A DNA stretch of 64,000 nt, taken from positions 806,001-870,000 of the forward strand of contig OZ251507.1 in NCBI GenBank assembly GCA_965242895.1. Direction: 5' to 3'. The stretch is from CATQHL01 sp965242895. GTDB lineage: Bacteria > Actinomycetota > Acidimicrobiia > Acidimicrobiales > CATQHL01. This document shows, one piece after another, positions 8,155-17,126 of the stretch (its first letter is position 1; each line of letters begins with the position of its first letter). A model generated the notes under the pieces. The model ran no database searches. It was given only the letters and a program-made list of their open reading frames with translations, and had not been told where the DNA came from. A program made the position numbers and the translations under genes.

Positions 8155-8627
8155 AAATTGTGGACGCCAATGTCCTGCTGTATGCGGTCAACGAAGACGT
8201 TCTCCATCACAAAGCAGCCAGATCATGGCTTGACGATTCGCTCTCCGGGGGAGCAACGGTAGGTTTCGCCTGGACATCGATCCTTGCTTTCGTTCGCTTG
8301 TCAACCAAACCGGAGCTTTTTCCGCAATCTCTCCCGCTCGCCTCGGCGTTGGGCATCGTAGAAGCCTGGCTGCTGGGGAAAACTGCGGTCGTAGTAGAAC
8401 CGACCAGCCTTCACTTCCACGTGATGTCTAGATTGTTGAGCGCCGTGGGAAGCAGCGGAGGCAACCTCGTCAATGATGCTCATCTAGCTGCGTTGGCAAT
8501 TGAACACAGAGGCGAGATCGTGTCGTTCGACGGTGACTTTGCCCGTTTCCCAGGAGTCCTCTGGGAAAATCCCGCCTCTGAAAATCCCGCCTCTGAACAC
8601 CCTGCCTCAGAACACCCCGCCAGCTGA
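8151..8627 (+). CDS. vapC: VapC-type PIN-domain ribonuclease toxin
   Basis: 158 aa. Acidic PIN residues are visible: DANVLLYAV at residues 4-12 (first Asp), a Glu in the middle region, NDAHLAALAIEH with Asp about residue 107, and SFDGDFARFPG near residue 125. These are the Mg2+-binding positions of VapC ribonucleases. The last 20 residues are four copies of a five-residue unit (ENPAS/EHPAS) encoded by a 15-base tandem repeat at 8565-8624. They lie outside the usual PIN fold and look like a recent DNA-level expansion. The start overlaps vapB. Confidence 0.88.
   Translation: MKIVDANVLLYAVNEDVLHHKAARSWLDDSLSGGATVGFAWTSILAFVRLSTKPELFPQSLPLASALGIVEAWLLGKTAVVVEPTSLHFHVMSRLLSAVGSSGGNLVNDAHLAALAIEHRGEIVSFDGDFARFPGVLWENPASENPASEHPASEHPAS
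8565..8624 (+). repeat. 15-base tandem repeat, four copies, at the vapC 3' end
   Basis: Units start at 8565, 8580, 8595 and 8610. The first two are identical and the others differ by a few bases. They encode the repeated pentapeptide tail of VapC and keep the frame up to the stop at 8625. Confidence 0.9.
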
Positions 8628-8754
8628 TGTGAACCCCGCCAACTGATGCGAACTTCGCACCCTGCGTTCAACCGAGCGACTTGGGAAACCGCCAAGAAAC
8701 CGATGTAGTGCGGGTTTTCCGGCTCAGTCACACCCGTCGTCTAACTTAGAGCCC

Positions 8755-9903
8755 ATGAGAAAGGTGTACCTGGACTACAACGCCTCCGCACCTGCGGACC
8801 CGCGGGTGGTCGAGGTCGTCTGCGCCGCCCTCTCCGAAGGAATCGGCAACGCCTCCTCCTCACACGCATACGGGCGCAGCCAGGCGGCCGCCGTGGAGGT
8901 CGCACGCGAGCAGGTGGCATCGCTAATAGGGGCTTCCCCGAGCGGAGTGGTATTCACCTCGGGAGCCACCGAATCCAACAACCTGGCTCTCCACGGGATC
9001 ACAGAAAACGCAGCACCTGAGCGCCAGCGGCTGCTGATCTCCGCCGTCGAGCACGCTTCGGTGCGGAAGGTCGCCGACCGACTAGCCGCCAGAGCGCAGG
9101 CCAAGCTCGATCTGATCCCCGTCCGTCCGAGCGGCAGCGTGAACCTCAACGCCCTAGAGGAGATGCTCGGCGACGACGTTCTAGCCGTCTCAGTGATGGC
9201 CGCCAACAGCGAGACGGGCGTCCTTAATCCTCTGCAGGAGATCGCCGAGATGGCGCACTCCGTCGGCGCCCTCTTCCACTGCGACGCCGTTCAGTCCGTG
9301 GGGCGTCTCCGCTTCGATATCTCCGACGCGGGCGCCGACCTAGTTTCGCTGAGTTCGCACAAGATCTGCGGCCCTGGGGGGGTGGGCGCCCTGGTCGGCT
9401 CACGCCAGGCGATAAGGCGCCTCTCCCCTCTCATCCACGGCGGCGGACAGGAGCGCGGCCTGCGGTCGGGGTCTCTGAACGCGGCGGGGATCGTGGGCTT
9501 CGGAGCGGCAAGCAAGTTAGCCGAGGCTGAGCGTGAGGTCGAATCGGCGCGGGTGGCCAACCTAAGGGACAACCTCGTTTCCCGACTAGCGAAAAGACTG
9601 GACGGAGTGTCCCAGAACGGCGACATCTCCAATCGGCTCCCCAACACGGCCAACCTCCGATTTGCCGGAGCCGACGCCGAGGCGGTCGCTGTCAACCTCG
9701 ACTCGGTCGCAGTCTCCCTAGGGAGCGCCTGCAACTCAGGGTCGCCCGAGCCGTCCGCTGTGCTGCGGGCGATGGGGCTCGACGAACAGGCCGCCTATGA
9801 GTCCTTGCGCTTCAGCCTGGGGCGCTTCACTACGCCGGACGACGTCGAATTCGCTGTCAACAGAACAGTCGAAGCCGTAAATTTCGTGCGCGAAATGACC
9901 TGA
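8755..9903 (+). CDS. sspA: SspA/DndA-like cysteine desulfurase
   Basis: 382 aa, PLP enzyme of the IscS/NifS/DndA family that takes sulfur from cysteine as a persulfide. Visible: the N-terminal YLDYNASAP, the cofactor-stacking VEHASV region, the PLP lysine in SSHKICGPGG (Lys about 203) and the catalytic cysteine in GSACNSGSPEPS (Cys326), followed by LRAMG. Length is normal. It could be a housekeeping IscS, but it lies about 190 bases before the DUF4007 gene sspB on the same strand, and no iscU-type gene is nearby, so a sulfur donor for DNA phosphorothioation is the better reading. No clear ribosome binding site precedes ATG 8755. Confidence 0.85.
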   Translation: MRKVYLDYNASAPADPRVVEVVCAALSEGIGNASSSHAYGRSQAAAVEVAREQVASLIGASPSGVVFTSGATESNNLALHGITENAAPERQRLLISAVEHASVRKVADRLAARAQAKLDLIPVRPSGSVNLNALEEMLGDDVLAVSVMAANSETGVLNPLQEIAEMAHSVGALFHCDAVQSVGRLRFDISDAGADLVSLSSHKICGPGGVGALVGSRQAIRRLSPLIHGGGQERGLRSGSLNAAGIVGFGAASKLAEAEREVESARVANLRDNLVSRLAKRLDGVSQNGDISNRLPNTANLRFAGADAEAVAVNLDSVAVSLGSACNSGSPEPSAVLRAMGLDEQAAYESLRFSLGRFTTPDDVEFAVNRTVEAVNFVREMT

Positions 9904-9957
9904 AATATCTTTTCCAGACAAGACGCCCCCTTCGTCGGAACGGCGATTTCCCTGTCG

Positions 9958-10074
9958 CTGTCACACCCCTTTACTAATTTAAGGACATGGATTTAGAGGC
10001 ATCCGCTGACGCCTGGAACGCTGACCTGTCCTGTCACACCCCTTCACTATTTAGGGACATGGATTTAGAGGCAT
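9958..10074 (+). repeat. Pair of imperfect 45-base direct repeats upstream of sspB
   Basis: Copy one is at 9958-10002 and copy two at 10031-10074, with about 28 bases between. They share the blocks CTGTCACACCCCTT and GGACATGGATTTAGAGGCAT and differ by a few substitutions and one indel between. Copy two ends 18 bases before the sspB start. With only two units and no cas gene this is not a CRISPR array; a regulatory or recombination role is possible. Confidence 0.85.
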
Positions 10075-10092
10075 GGAAAGAGGCGGCCTGAT

Positions 10093-11193
10093 TTGCGCCT
10101 AGTCGAAGCGGCGACACCCACCTTCGCCCGACACGAGACCTTCCACCCCCGCTACGGGTGGTTCCGCAAGGCGTACGAGGCCGCGGCAGAAGACCCGAAT
10201 ATCTTCACCCGCGAAGACGCCCCCGTCCGCATCGGCGTCGGCAAGAACATGGTGCGATCCATCCGCTTCTGGGGACTAGCGGCGAAAATCCTCACCGAAG
10301 ACCCTAAATCACCCTCCGCCCGGGCGTCCGCCGCGATCCCCACCAGGTTTGGCCACGCCCTCTTCGGCGAGTCCGGCTGGGACTCCTTCATGGAAGACCC
10401 AGGAACCCTCTGGCTTCTGCACTGGCGGCTGCTGTCCGCTCCGTGCCGGCTTCCGGTCTGGTGGCTGGCATTCGCCGAACTCAACGCAGGAGAGTTCACC
10501 GAAGACGAACTCGAGACGCTGGTGACGATCAGCCTGGAAGCAGCCCCTGAATGGAAACTGCCCAAAGCCACTTCCATCAAGAAGGACGTCTCGGCTCTTC
10601 TACGCACCTACGGGCCTGCTGCGCTCAAAGCCTCAAGTCGAACCAGCATCGACGACCTGCTCGACTGCCCGATGCGTGAACTGCGCCTCATCACCCGTTC
10701 GCCTGTGACCGACCGCCTCAGATTTGCCGGAGCCAAGTCCTCGCTGCCTCCGCCGATACTCGCCTTCGCATCCCTGGACTGCGTCCTACGCGAGAACTCC
10801 GCCGGCGGGACTGCCCCAGCGGACGCCGACACCGGAATGGTCACGATCAGCCGTCTCGCCGGAGAACCGGGCTGGCCGGGCATGGCCTTCAGGCTGTCAG
10901 AAGACGAACTCCTCGCCACCCTGGAGCCAGCCGTCGAGGCGACCCCCGGCCTGAACCTGGGCGCATCGGTCGGCTCGCCTTTCCTCTCCTGGACGAAGCC
11001 GCTCGGAACGCTGGCCGACGACATCCTCGGGGACTACTACGGCAAGCGCCAAACCAAAGAAATATCCGGCCCAGCCGGAGACCGCCCAATCGACGACGAC
11101 CTTCTCCGCACCCTGGGAATTGAGCGCGAGCCGAACGGCAGACTCCGCCCACTCCACGACGCCGCCCTGCTCGAGAGCGGAGCGAGAGTGTGA
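10093..11193 (+). CDS. sspB: SspB, DUF4007 phosphorothioation protein
   Basis: 366 aa DUF4007 protein. In SspABCD systems SspB is the strand-nicking partner needed to put sulfur into one DNA strand. The family start is clear: ATPTFARHETFHPRYGWFRKA, read here in parts as TPTFARHETF and PRYGWFRKAY, then GVGKNMVRSIRFWGLAAK, and further on WLLHWRLL and PVWWLAF. The initiator is TTG at 10093, because the conserved block begins only a few residues later; AGAGG lies nine bases upstream. The stop overlaps the GTG start of sspC. A second, diverged DUF4007 domain at 27070 allows comparison: the blocks above are conserved in both. Confidence 0.9.
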   Translation: MRLVEAATPTFARHETFHPRYGWFRKAYEAAAEDPNIFTREDAPVRIGVGKNMVRSIRFWGLAAKILTEDPKSPSARASAAIPTRFGHALFGESGWDSFMEDPGTLWLLHWRLLSAPCRLPVWWLAFAELNAGEFTEDELETLVTISLEAAPEWKLPKATSIKKDVSALLRTYGPAALKASSRTSIDDLLDCPMRELRLITRSPVTDRLRFAGAKSSLPPPILAFASLDCVLRENSAGGTAPADADTGMVTISRLAGEPGWPGMAFRLSEDELLATLEPAVEATPGLNLGASVGSPFLSWTKPLGTLADDILGDYYGKRQTKEISGPAGDRPIDDDLLRTLGIEREPNGRLRPLHDAALLESGARV

Positions 11194-14100
11194 GCGTGCT
11201 AGCCGATCACATCGGTGTCTCCCCCCGCTACGCCCGCTCGGCAAACCTCGAGCGCGACTCCGCCCGGCCCGAACCCCTCGAAGGGTATGTGGTAACCGCT
11301 CGGGCGCTCGACTTCCTAGGACGAATCTCAGCGACCGCCGCAGCGGGACGCGCCGGCGGGGCCTGGGCTCTGACCGGCCCGTACGGCTCCGGAAAGTCCT
11401 CCCTCGCCCTGCTCACCCGTGCCGCCTTCGGCCAGGATTCGCCTGAGCGCTCCCTCGCTCTGCGGCTGATCGGAGAGGCGTCCGAAGCGACTCGCTCAAA
11501 GATCGAGCAAGCCCACGAGCGCTACGGAACGTCCCAGGGCGGCTTCTTCGTCGGCCAAGCCACGGGCGACGTCGAAGCGCTCGAGATAACCGTCGCCCGG
11601 GCGCTGGAATCGGCCGTCGCTACCTCGAATTTCGCCGCCTCAGAAAAAATCGGCAAAAAAGACCCCCCCCCCCCCCTATCCCACAACTTCCCTAAATATC
11701 TGAGTGATCTCTCCCGACCGGGAGAACCTCCCCACAGGGATTTAAGCCCTTCTAATCTGCTGAAGTTCGCCAAGTCCCTGGCCGAACTAGCTCCGCTGCT
11801 CCTGATAATCGACGAGTTCGGCAAAAACCTCGAAGCCGTCGGACAGAAGTCCAACGGAAAAAGCAACGACCCCTACATCCTGCAGCAGTTGGCGGAAGCC
11901 GGACAGGGCGCTGGGCTGCCCATCTTCCTTCTCACCCTCCAACACCGATCCTTCGAGGATTACCTCTCTGGAACCGACACCCCCAAGAGGCGGGAGTGGG
12001 CGAAAGTGCAAGGTCGATTCGAAGACGTCGCCTACACGGAATCCCCTTCGCAGGTGCGCGCCCTGATCGGGACGGCGTTCAAACCCACCCCAGAGATATC
12101 GGAGCGGATCTCCCGCTGGGCGAGCCGGCTGGCAAAGCCAATGCGGCTTCTGGGCGTGAGCGACCTCTCAGATCCCGCTGTCGTAGCCTCCTGCTACCCG
12201 CTGCATCCGCTTACAGCCCTCGTCCTGCCAGAACTCTGCAGCCGGTACGGACAGCACGAACGCTCCCTCTTTTCGTTTCTCTCCGGGCCGGAGACGTCGA
12301 GCGCCGCAGCTTTCCTGGCAGACACCAACCTTCCTCAGAGGAGCAGGCTGCCCAGCATCGGCCTCGACGTCGTCTACGACTACTTCGCCGCCAGCGCCGC
12401 CGGCCAGAACGTCCGCTGGGCAGAGATCGCCGCCCGCCTCGCCGACACACACGGCCTTACCCCTAGGCAAAGCAGGATCGCCAAGTCCGTCGCCCTGCTC
12501 AACCTGGTCGCCGGCGGTGGAACGCTGCGAGCTTCGACTGCCGTCCTCCGCCTCCTCGACGCCGACGCCGAGAAAATCCTCGGTCTCCTCGAAGAGGCCG
12601 GGGTGGTCACCTACCGCGAGTTCGCCGACGAATATCGCATCTGGCAAGGCAGCGACATAGACATACGCCTGAGACTCGAAGCCGAACGCAGGTCGCTGCG
12701 AGATATCCCACTCGCTCAGATTCTCGAAAGAACCGCCGCCCCCAGGCCGGTGGTCGCCGCCCGGCACAGCGCCGAAGCCAACCTCCTGAGGGTGTTCGGC
12801 CGCCGCTACGTCGACGGGAGCGAATCGGTCGAGCCGCTGGCCGCAGCCTCGCCCTACGACGGAGAGGTTCTGTTGGTGGTGGGGTCGGACACGCCGCCGC
12901 AGTTGGCGGAGGCGACAGAGAACGGCAACGCACACCCCAAGCCGATCCTCGCTGCTATCCCAGAGGACTGCGCGGAGCTCGCCGCAGCCGCCCGCGAAGC
13001 AGCCGCCACAGCAGCCTTGGCCGACGACGAGGACATCTCCGAGGACTGGGTAGCCCGCCGTGAAGCGGGCGAACTGCAGTATCAAGCCGAGACTGCCCTG
13101 GAGGATGCGGTAGCTGGGGCTTTCGAAAGCGAAAGGTGCCGCTGGGCGCTGCTCGAACCCCAAGGCCCGAGATGGCTGAAGAGCGGGCGCGGCAGCGCCG
13201 TCCTCTCCCAAGCCGCCGACCTCGCATACCCCGACACACCAAGGGTCGGAAACGAGATGTCGAACCGCAGCGAACTCACCGCTCAGGCCGCCAAAGCCCG
13301 CCGCCTGCTGCTCGAAGCCATGCTCACCCGCCCTGAAGAACCGCACCTCGGGCTCACCGGATACGGGCCGGAGGTAGCCATTTACAGGTCGCTGCTGGCC
13401 GCCGCCGGACTGCACCGCCCCGAAGCCGAAGCCCCCAAGGGCGCTCCGGTCTTCCGCGAACCTTTCGAAGACAGCAGCCTCATGCCCGCCTGGAAGGTCA
13501 TGGAAGACCACTTCGAGCTCGCCAAGCAGCGCCGCGTGGAGGTCTCCAGCATCACCGCAGCGCTGCAAGCCCCTCCCCTGGGGATGAAGGCCGGGGCGAT
13601 CCCCGTCCTCCTCACGGCCGGTCTGCTAGCTCACGCCGAAGACGTCGCCGTTTACGAACTCCGCACCTTCAAGCCGGAATTCACAGCCGAGTTGGCCGAG
13701 CGGCTGACGCGCAACCCCGACCACTTCTCCGTCAGGCACTTCGCCAACACCGCCGGAGCGCGCCTAGCGGTCGTCAAGGCGCTCGCCAAGAGGCTTGGAC
13801 TGAGCGCCCACTCGCCTGGGCGGAGGGTGGGCAACGTGCTCGCCGTGGTCATCGAGATGCTGCGGCGTTTCCGCCAGTTGACCAAGCACACCCGCAGCAC
13901 CGCTCACCTGAGCGACGACGCCCTGCGGGTGCGGGAAGTCCTGGCCGCCGCCCGCGAGCCGGACGAACTGCTGTTCAAAACCCTTACCGAAACACTCGGC
14001 TTCCCAGAGGCGACCCCCGACAGAAAGACCTACACAGCGGCTCGCGACTACGCAGAGAGGCTCGTCGGCACACTCGACGAACTCGACGCCCACTTCGACG

Positions 14101-14780
14101 GTCTCCTCCGCAAGCTGACCGACCTGATCCTCTCCGAATGCAGCGCGACCTCCCGCCGGGACGTCTCAGGGCTGGCCGCCGCCGTGAGCCGGGAAATCCT
14201 GAACCCCGAGACGCAGGCGTTCGTGCTAGCCCTAGCCGACGACGGGGCCGGGGACGACAACTGGAGCAAAGAGGACAAAAACTGGATCAAGCGGATCGCC
14301 ACGGTCGTCTCCAAGAAGGCTCCGTCGGAGTGGAACGACCAAGACCTCCGGCGCTTCGAGGTCGAACTGCCTCAGCGGGTCGCCGCCTTCCACCGCCTAG
14401 CCGCCCTGCACGCCGAGAACAAGGCGGACGGCGGAGGGCCGTTCGACGCGATGCGCCTGACCGTCACCCGCCCCGACGGCAGTGAAGTGGTTCGCCTGCT
14501 CAGCGTCGACCGCAGGCAGAAAGGCCCCTGCGAAGACTTCCTGGATATGACGCTGGAGGAACTGGCCGACCTCAGCGATTCGCCCGGAGCAGGCCAGCAC
14601 GCCCAGCACTCCCTGCTGGCCCTGCTAGTCGAGCGGCTCTTTCCCCTCAACAAGTCCATCGAAACCACAGCCCCCGGGGAGTTGCCCGCAACGGGGGTGA
14701 GCAGCATCGCAGCCGCCAAGAGCCAACCGAGGGCTGTCCCGCCCAAGGAGTTGGCCGCAGCGGGGGTGAGCAGTGCCTGA
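11190..14780 (+). CDS. sspC: SspC-like large ATPase of the phosphorothioation system
   Basis: 1196 aa. P-loop GPYGSGKSS at residues 63-71 and Walker B with LLLIIDEFGKN near 203-213 define an N-terminal ATPase domain. The rest is a long helical region without known catalytic motifs. SspC is the ATPase that acts with SspB and SspD in DNA sulfur modification. The GTG start overlaps the sspB stop, and the 3' end overlaps sspD by eight bases, so the genes are coupled. The frame crosses a run of 14 C (11663-11676), encoding DPPPPL near residue 158. Any slippage there would truncate the protein before Walker B. The middle part (about 500-850) matches the C-terminal half of the fusion at 27070. Confidence 0.87.
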   Translation: MSVLADHIGVSPRYARSANLERDSARPEPLEGYVVTARALDFLGRISATAAAGRAGGAWALTGPYGSGKSSLALLTRAAFGQDSPERSLALRLIGEASEATRSKIEQAHERYGTSQGGFFVGQATGDVEALEITVARALESAVATSNFAASEKIGKKDPPPPLSHNFPKYLSDLSRPGEPPHRDLSPSNLLKFAKSLAELAPLLLIIDEFGKNLEAVGQKSNGKSNDPYILQQLAEAGQGAGLPIFLLTLQHRSFEDYLSGTDTPKRREWAKVQGRFEDVAYTESPSQVRALIGTAFKPTPEISERISRWASRLAKPMRLLGVSDLSDPAVVASCYPLHPLTALVLPELCSRYGQHERSLFSFLSGPETSSAAAFLADTNLPQRSRLPSIGLDVVYDYFAASAAGQNVRWAEIAARLADTHGLTPRQSRIAKSVALLNLVAGGGTLRASTAVLRLLDADAEKILGLLEEAGVVTYREFADEYRIWQGSDIDIRLRLEAERRSLRDIPLAQILERTAAPRPVVAARHSAEANLLRVFGRRYVDGSESVEPLAAASPYDGEVLLVVGSDTPPQLAEATENGNAHPKPILAAIPEDCAELAAAAREAAATAALADDEDISEDWVARREAGELQYQAETALEDAVAGAFESERCRWALLEPQGPRWLKSGRGSAVLSQAADLAYPDTPRVGNEMSNRSELTAQAAKARRLLLEAMLTRPEEPHLGLTGYGPEVAIYRSLLAAAGLHRPEAEAPKGAPVFREPFEDSSLMPAWKVMEDHFELAKQRRVEVSSITAALQAPPLGMKAGAIPVLLTAGLLAHAEDVAVYELRTFKPEFTAELAERLTRNPDHFSVRHFANTAGARLAVVKALAKRLGLSAHSPGRRVGNVLAVVIEMLRRFRQLTKHTRSTAHLSDDALRVREVLAAAREPDELLFKTLTETLGFPEATPDRKTYTAARDYAERLVGTLDELDAHFDGLLRKLTDLILSECSATSRRDVSGLAAAVSREILNPETQAFVLALADDGAGDDNWSKEDKNWIKRIATVVSKKAPSEWNDQDLRRFEVELPQRVAAFHRLAALHAENKADGGGPFDAMRLTVTRPDGSEVVRLLSVDRRQKGPCEDFLDMTLEELADLSDSPGAGQHAQHSLLALLVERLFPLNKSIETTAPGELPATGVSSIAAAKSQPRAVPPKELAAAGVSSA
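11663..11676 (+). repeat. Homopolymeric C14 tract inside sspC
   Basis: Fourteen consecutive C follow A6-G-A in the first sixth of sspC. At this length the gene is in frame. Tracts of this kind change length by slipped-strand mispairing, so this may be a phase-variable switch; a sequencing length error would look the same. Confidence 0.85.
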
Positions 14781-15624
14781 GCCTGTGCGCCACGTCTGCG
14801 GCATCTCCGGGGGCAAGGACTCCAGCGCCCTCGCCGTCTACATGCGAAACCGAGTGCCTCAGATGGAGTACTTCTTCTGCGACACGGGCGCTGAACTTCC
14901 CGAAACCTACGAATACCTGAACCGCCTAGAGATGATTCTGGGCAAACCGATCGAGCGCCTGAACGCCAATCGAGACTTCGACCACTACTTCAAGATGTTC
15001 CGCGGCACCCTGCCGTCTCCGCAGATGCGCTGGTGCACAAGGCACCTGAAGATCAAGCCCATAGAAGACTGGATAGGCGACGACCAGGCGGTCTCCTACG
15101 TGGCCATCAGAGCCGACGAACAGAACCGCAAAGGGCACATCTCCACCAAGAAGAACCTGGAGACCCGCTTCCCGTTCGTGGAGGACGGGATAACGCACGC
15201 CGACGTCATCGGCATCCTCGAGGACGCCGGAATCGGTCTGCCCAATTACTACGAGTGGCGCACGCGTTCGGGCTGCTACTTCTGCTTCTTCCAACGCAAG
15301 GTGGAATGGATCGGCCTCTCCGAGAGGCACCCCGACCTTTTCGAACAGGCCGTGGCCATAGAACAGAAGGTGCTGCAGGACGCCGGCGCCGGAACGGACG
15401 CCGACTTCGGCGATCAGGCCATGAAAGGGCGCCAGTACACGTGGAGCGGCGGAGAAACCCTCGTGGAGTTGCGGGCGCGCAAGCAGGAAATCCTCGACCG
15501 CCACGAAGTCGCCCTAACCCGCTCGTCCGCAGCACCCCAAGCCAACCTCCCCCTGCTAGATGCCCTAAGCGGGGCCCTCGACGAAGAGGACGACGCCATG
15601 CAATGCACAGTGTGCGCGCTATGA
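14773..15624 (+). CDS. sspD: SspD/DndC-like ATP pyrophosphatase (PAPS-reductase fold)
   Basis: 283 aa. The ATP-pyrophosphatase PP-loop reads SGGKDSSAL (residues 12-20), followed by CDTGAELPETYEYL and the MRWCTRHLKIKP segment known from PAPS-reductase-type proteins. Later cysteines (SGCYFCFF, and CTVC at the extreme C-terminus) could bind an iron-sulfur cluster, as proposed for DndC-type enzymes. It would adenylate the DNA backbone or activate it for sulfur transfer. The GTG start lies inside the last codons of sspC and the stop overlaps the next ATG (15621), so modification and downstream genes are translationally linked. This is the last clearly GC-rich gene before the AT-richer block. Confidence 0.92.
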   Translation: MPEPVRHVCGISGGKDSSALAVYMRNRVPQMEYFFCDTGAELPETYEYLNRLEMILGKPIERLNANRDFDHYFKMFRGTLPSPQMRWCTRHLKIKPIEDWIGDDQAVSYVAIRADEQNRKGHISTKKNLETRFPFVEDGITHADVIGILEDAGIGLPNYYEWRTRSGCYFCFFQRKVEWIGLSERHPDLFEQAVAIEQKVLQDAGAGTDADFGDQAMKGRQYTWSGGETLVELRARKQEILDRHEVALTRSSAAPQANLPLLDALSGALDEEDDAMQCTVCAL

Positions 15625-17126
15625 GCTCGGTAACCGCCGAGCAGGGCGTGGACTTCAATCAGTTCCCCCCTCCTGCAGGTTCCAACATATACACAACAAC
15701 TTGGCAACCCCCTCCATTGACGCGGAGAGAAATGGATTCACTTGCTACGGAGTGCTTCGAAGCCATTGATGCAATTACAAACCTGAAAAACACACTTACT
15801 CAAATAGAAGCTTTGATATTAGAAAAGCGCCTCTTTCATCCAAACCCTACTTCTTTCCAAAGCATTGGGAAACAGGTTGGCCAGACAGGCGAAAGTATAC
15901 GCCGTACTCAAAAGAGGTTTGAACACAAGATAGATGAAGTAATTAAACCCGTAAAGGAAACTGTCGAACTGTTTCGACGCGAATTAGATCCCATAATTGA
16001 GTACTCAGAACTCGACAAACGAATTTCGGATATCCTCGCTTGTTTCACCGGCAACTCAGCACCAGATTTTGTGAAGAAAATTATTGTTCATCACTTGAAT
16101 TATTCCGATTGTTCGAATCTATATATTAGCTCAGAGGCACAACAACTAGTAAAAGAATTAAAGAAATCAGCTAATTCAATTGCAGATGATGTTGGTCTTA
16201 TAGATGAGAATGCACTTAAACATCAACTCCCAAACAACTCTTGGGAAGAGTTTTGGCCTATGTTGCTTCAATGCTGCAAACTTCACCGAATCGGAGAGCA
16301 TCTAGCGCTGCGTGATACTGCTAGAGCTCAAGTAAAAGCAGCTCTGTTAACAATAGGACGACCTGCCACAAAAGAAGAAATCGCTTCCCTCAGTCAGATT
16401 CCGCTAAAGAAGATTGGCGGGCAGCTATCAATAATCTCCAGCATTACTCGCTCAGACAAGCAGCGTTGGGGCTTGGCAGAATGGATAGACGACGAATACG
16501 AAGGCATTACGGCTGAAATCATCCAGCGAATCAACGAGGATGACGGCGCAACCAAACTAAGCCGCCTATTGGATGAACTGCCAAGGTTGTTCGGGGTAAG
16601 CGAATCAAGCGTCAGAACATTCGCCTCTACTCCACAATTCCATATTCGAGACGGCTATGTCAGCTTAGCCGACACATCTTCCATATCCCTACGTCATCTT
16701 GATGACGTAATCGAAGGATACAATGAAGACAATTCCCCCTACTGGAGTTTCATTGTAGAAGATCGTTACTTTGATGGCCACAGCCTAGCAGGATTCCCTC
16801 CAGAACTTGCCAACGCTTTAGGCTGCAAACCCAATGAGTCAATACGGGTCAAAGTAGACATGCCACTTGGATGCAGAGATGTTTCAATCAGTTGGAGACT
16901 ATCATCAATTTCAGGTCCTAGTCTCGGCTATCTTTCGGATCCACTTAGAAAACTCGGAGCAGTAGAGGCCGAACGCGTCCTGTTGATTGTCAAATCTTCA
17001 AATTCGGTCGAATTTAGACTAGCCAACTCATTAGACGAAGATCCTGCCTCGCAAGAACATAAATCCACGACCTCTAAATCCGACTTTCTACTTGAACGCA
17101 TCAAGAATCGGAGAAGAGTGCTTTAA
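15621..17126 (+). CDS. Winged-HTH/HARE-HTH-like protein of the phosphorothioation locus
   Basis: 501 aa. The start is the ATG overlapping the sspD stop (ATGA). The N-terminal 200 residues are helical, with sigma-factor-like spacing around GKQVGQTGESIRRTQKRFE. The middle (about 245-370) contains two helix-turn-helix-like segments, GRPATKEEIASLSQIPLKK and LPRLFGVSESSVRTFAS, which resemble HARE-HTH or winged-HTH modules associated with modified-DNA sensing. The C-terminal 130 residues are a beta-rich domain I do not recognise. Composition changes from GC-rich to clearly AT-richer within its first 100 bases. It may recognise phosphorothioate sites for the helicases downstream; it could correspond to one of the described SspFGH proteins, which I cannot verify. 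Confidence 0.7.
   Translation: MSSVTAEQGVDFNQFPPPAGSNIYTTTWQPPPLTRREMDSLATECFEAIDAITNLKNTLTQIEALILEKRLFHPNPTSFQSIGKQVGQTGESIRRTQKRFEHKIDEVIKPVKETVELFRRELDPIIEYSELDKRISDILACFTGNSAPDFVKKIIVHHLNYSDCSNLYISSEAQQLVKELKKSANSIADDVGLIDENALKHQLPNNSWEEFWPMLLQCCKLHRIGEHLALRDTARAQVKAALLTIGRPATKEEIASLSQIPLKKIGGQLSIISSITRSDKQRWGLAEWIDDEYEGITAEIIQRINEDDGATKLSRLLDELPRLFGVSESSVRTFASTPQFHIRDGYVSLADTSSISLRHLDDVIEGYNEDNSPYWSFIVEDRYFDGHSLAGFPPELANALGCKPNESIRVKVDMPLGCRDVSISWRLSSISGPSLGYLSDPLRKLGAVEAERVLLIVKSSNSVEFRLANSLDEDPASQEHKSTTSKSDFLLERIKNRRRVL

Noticed and set aside
9958..10074. CRISPR array
   Set aside because: Only two imperfect units, no further copies on either side and no cas genes in the window.
12168..13568. 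Long minus-strand frame inside sspC
   Set aside because: It is a shadow of the GC-rich sspC coding strand; the plus-strand frame has Walker motifs and overlaps with sspB and sspD.
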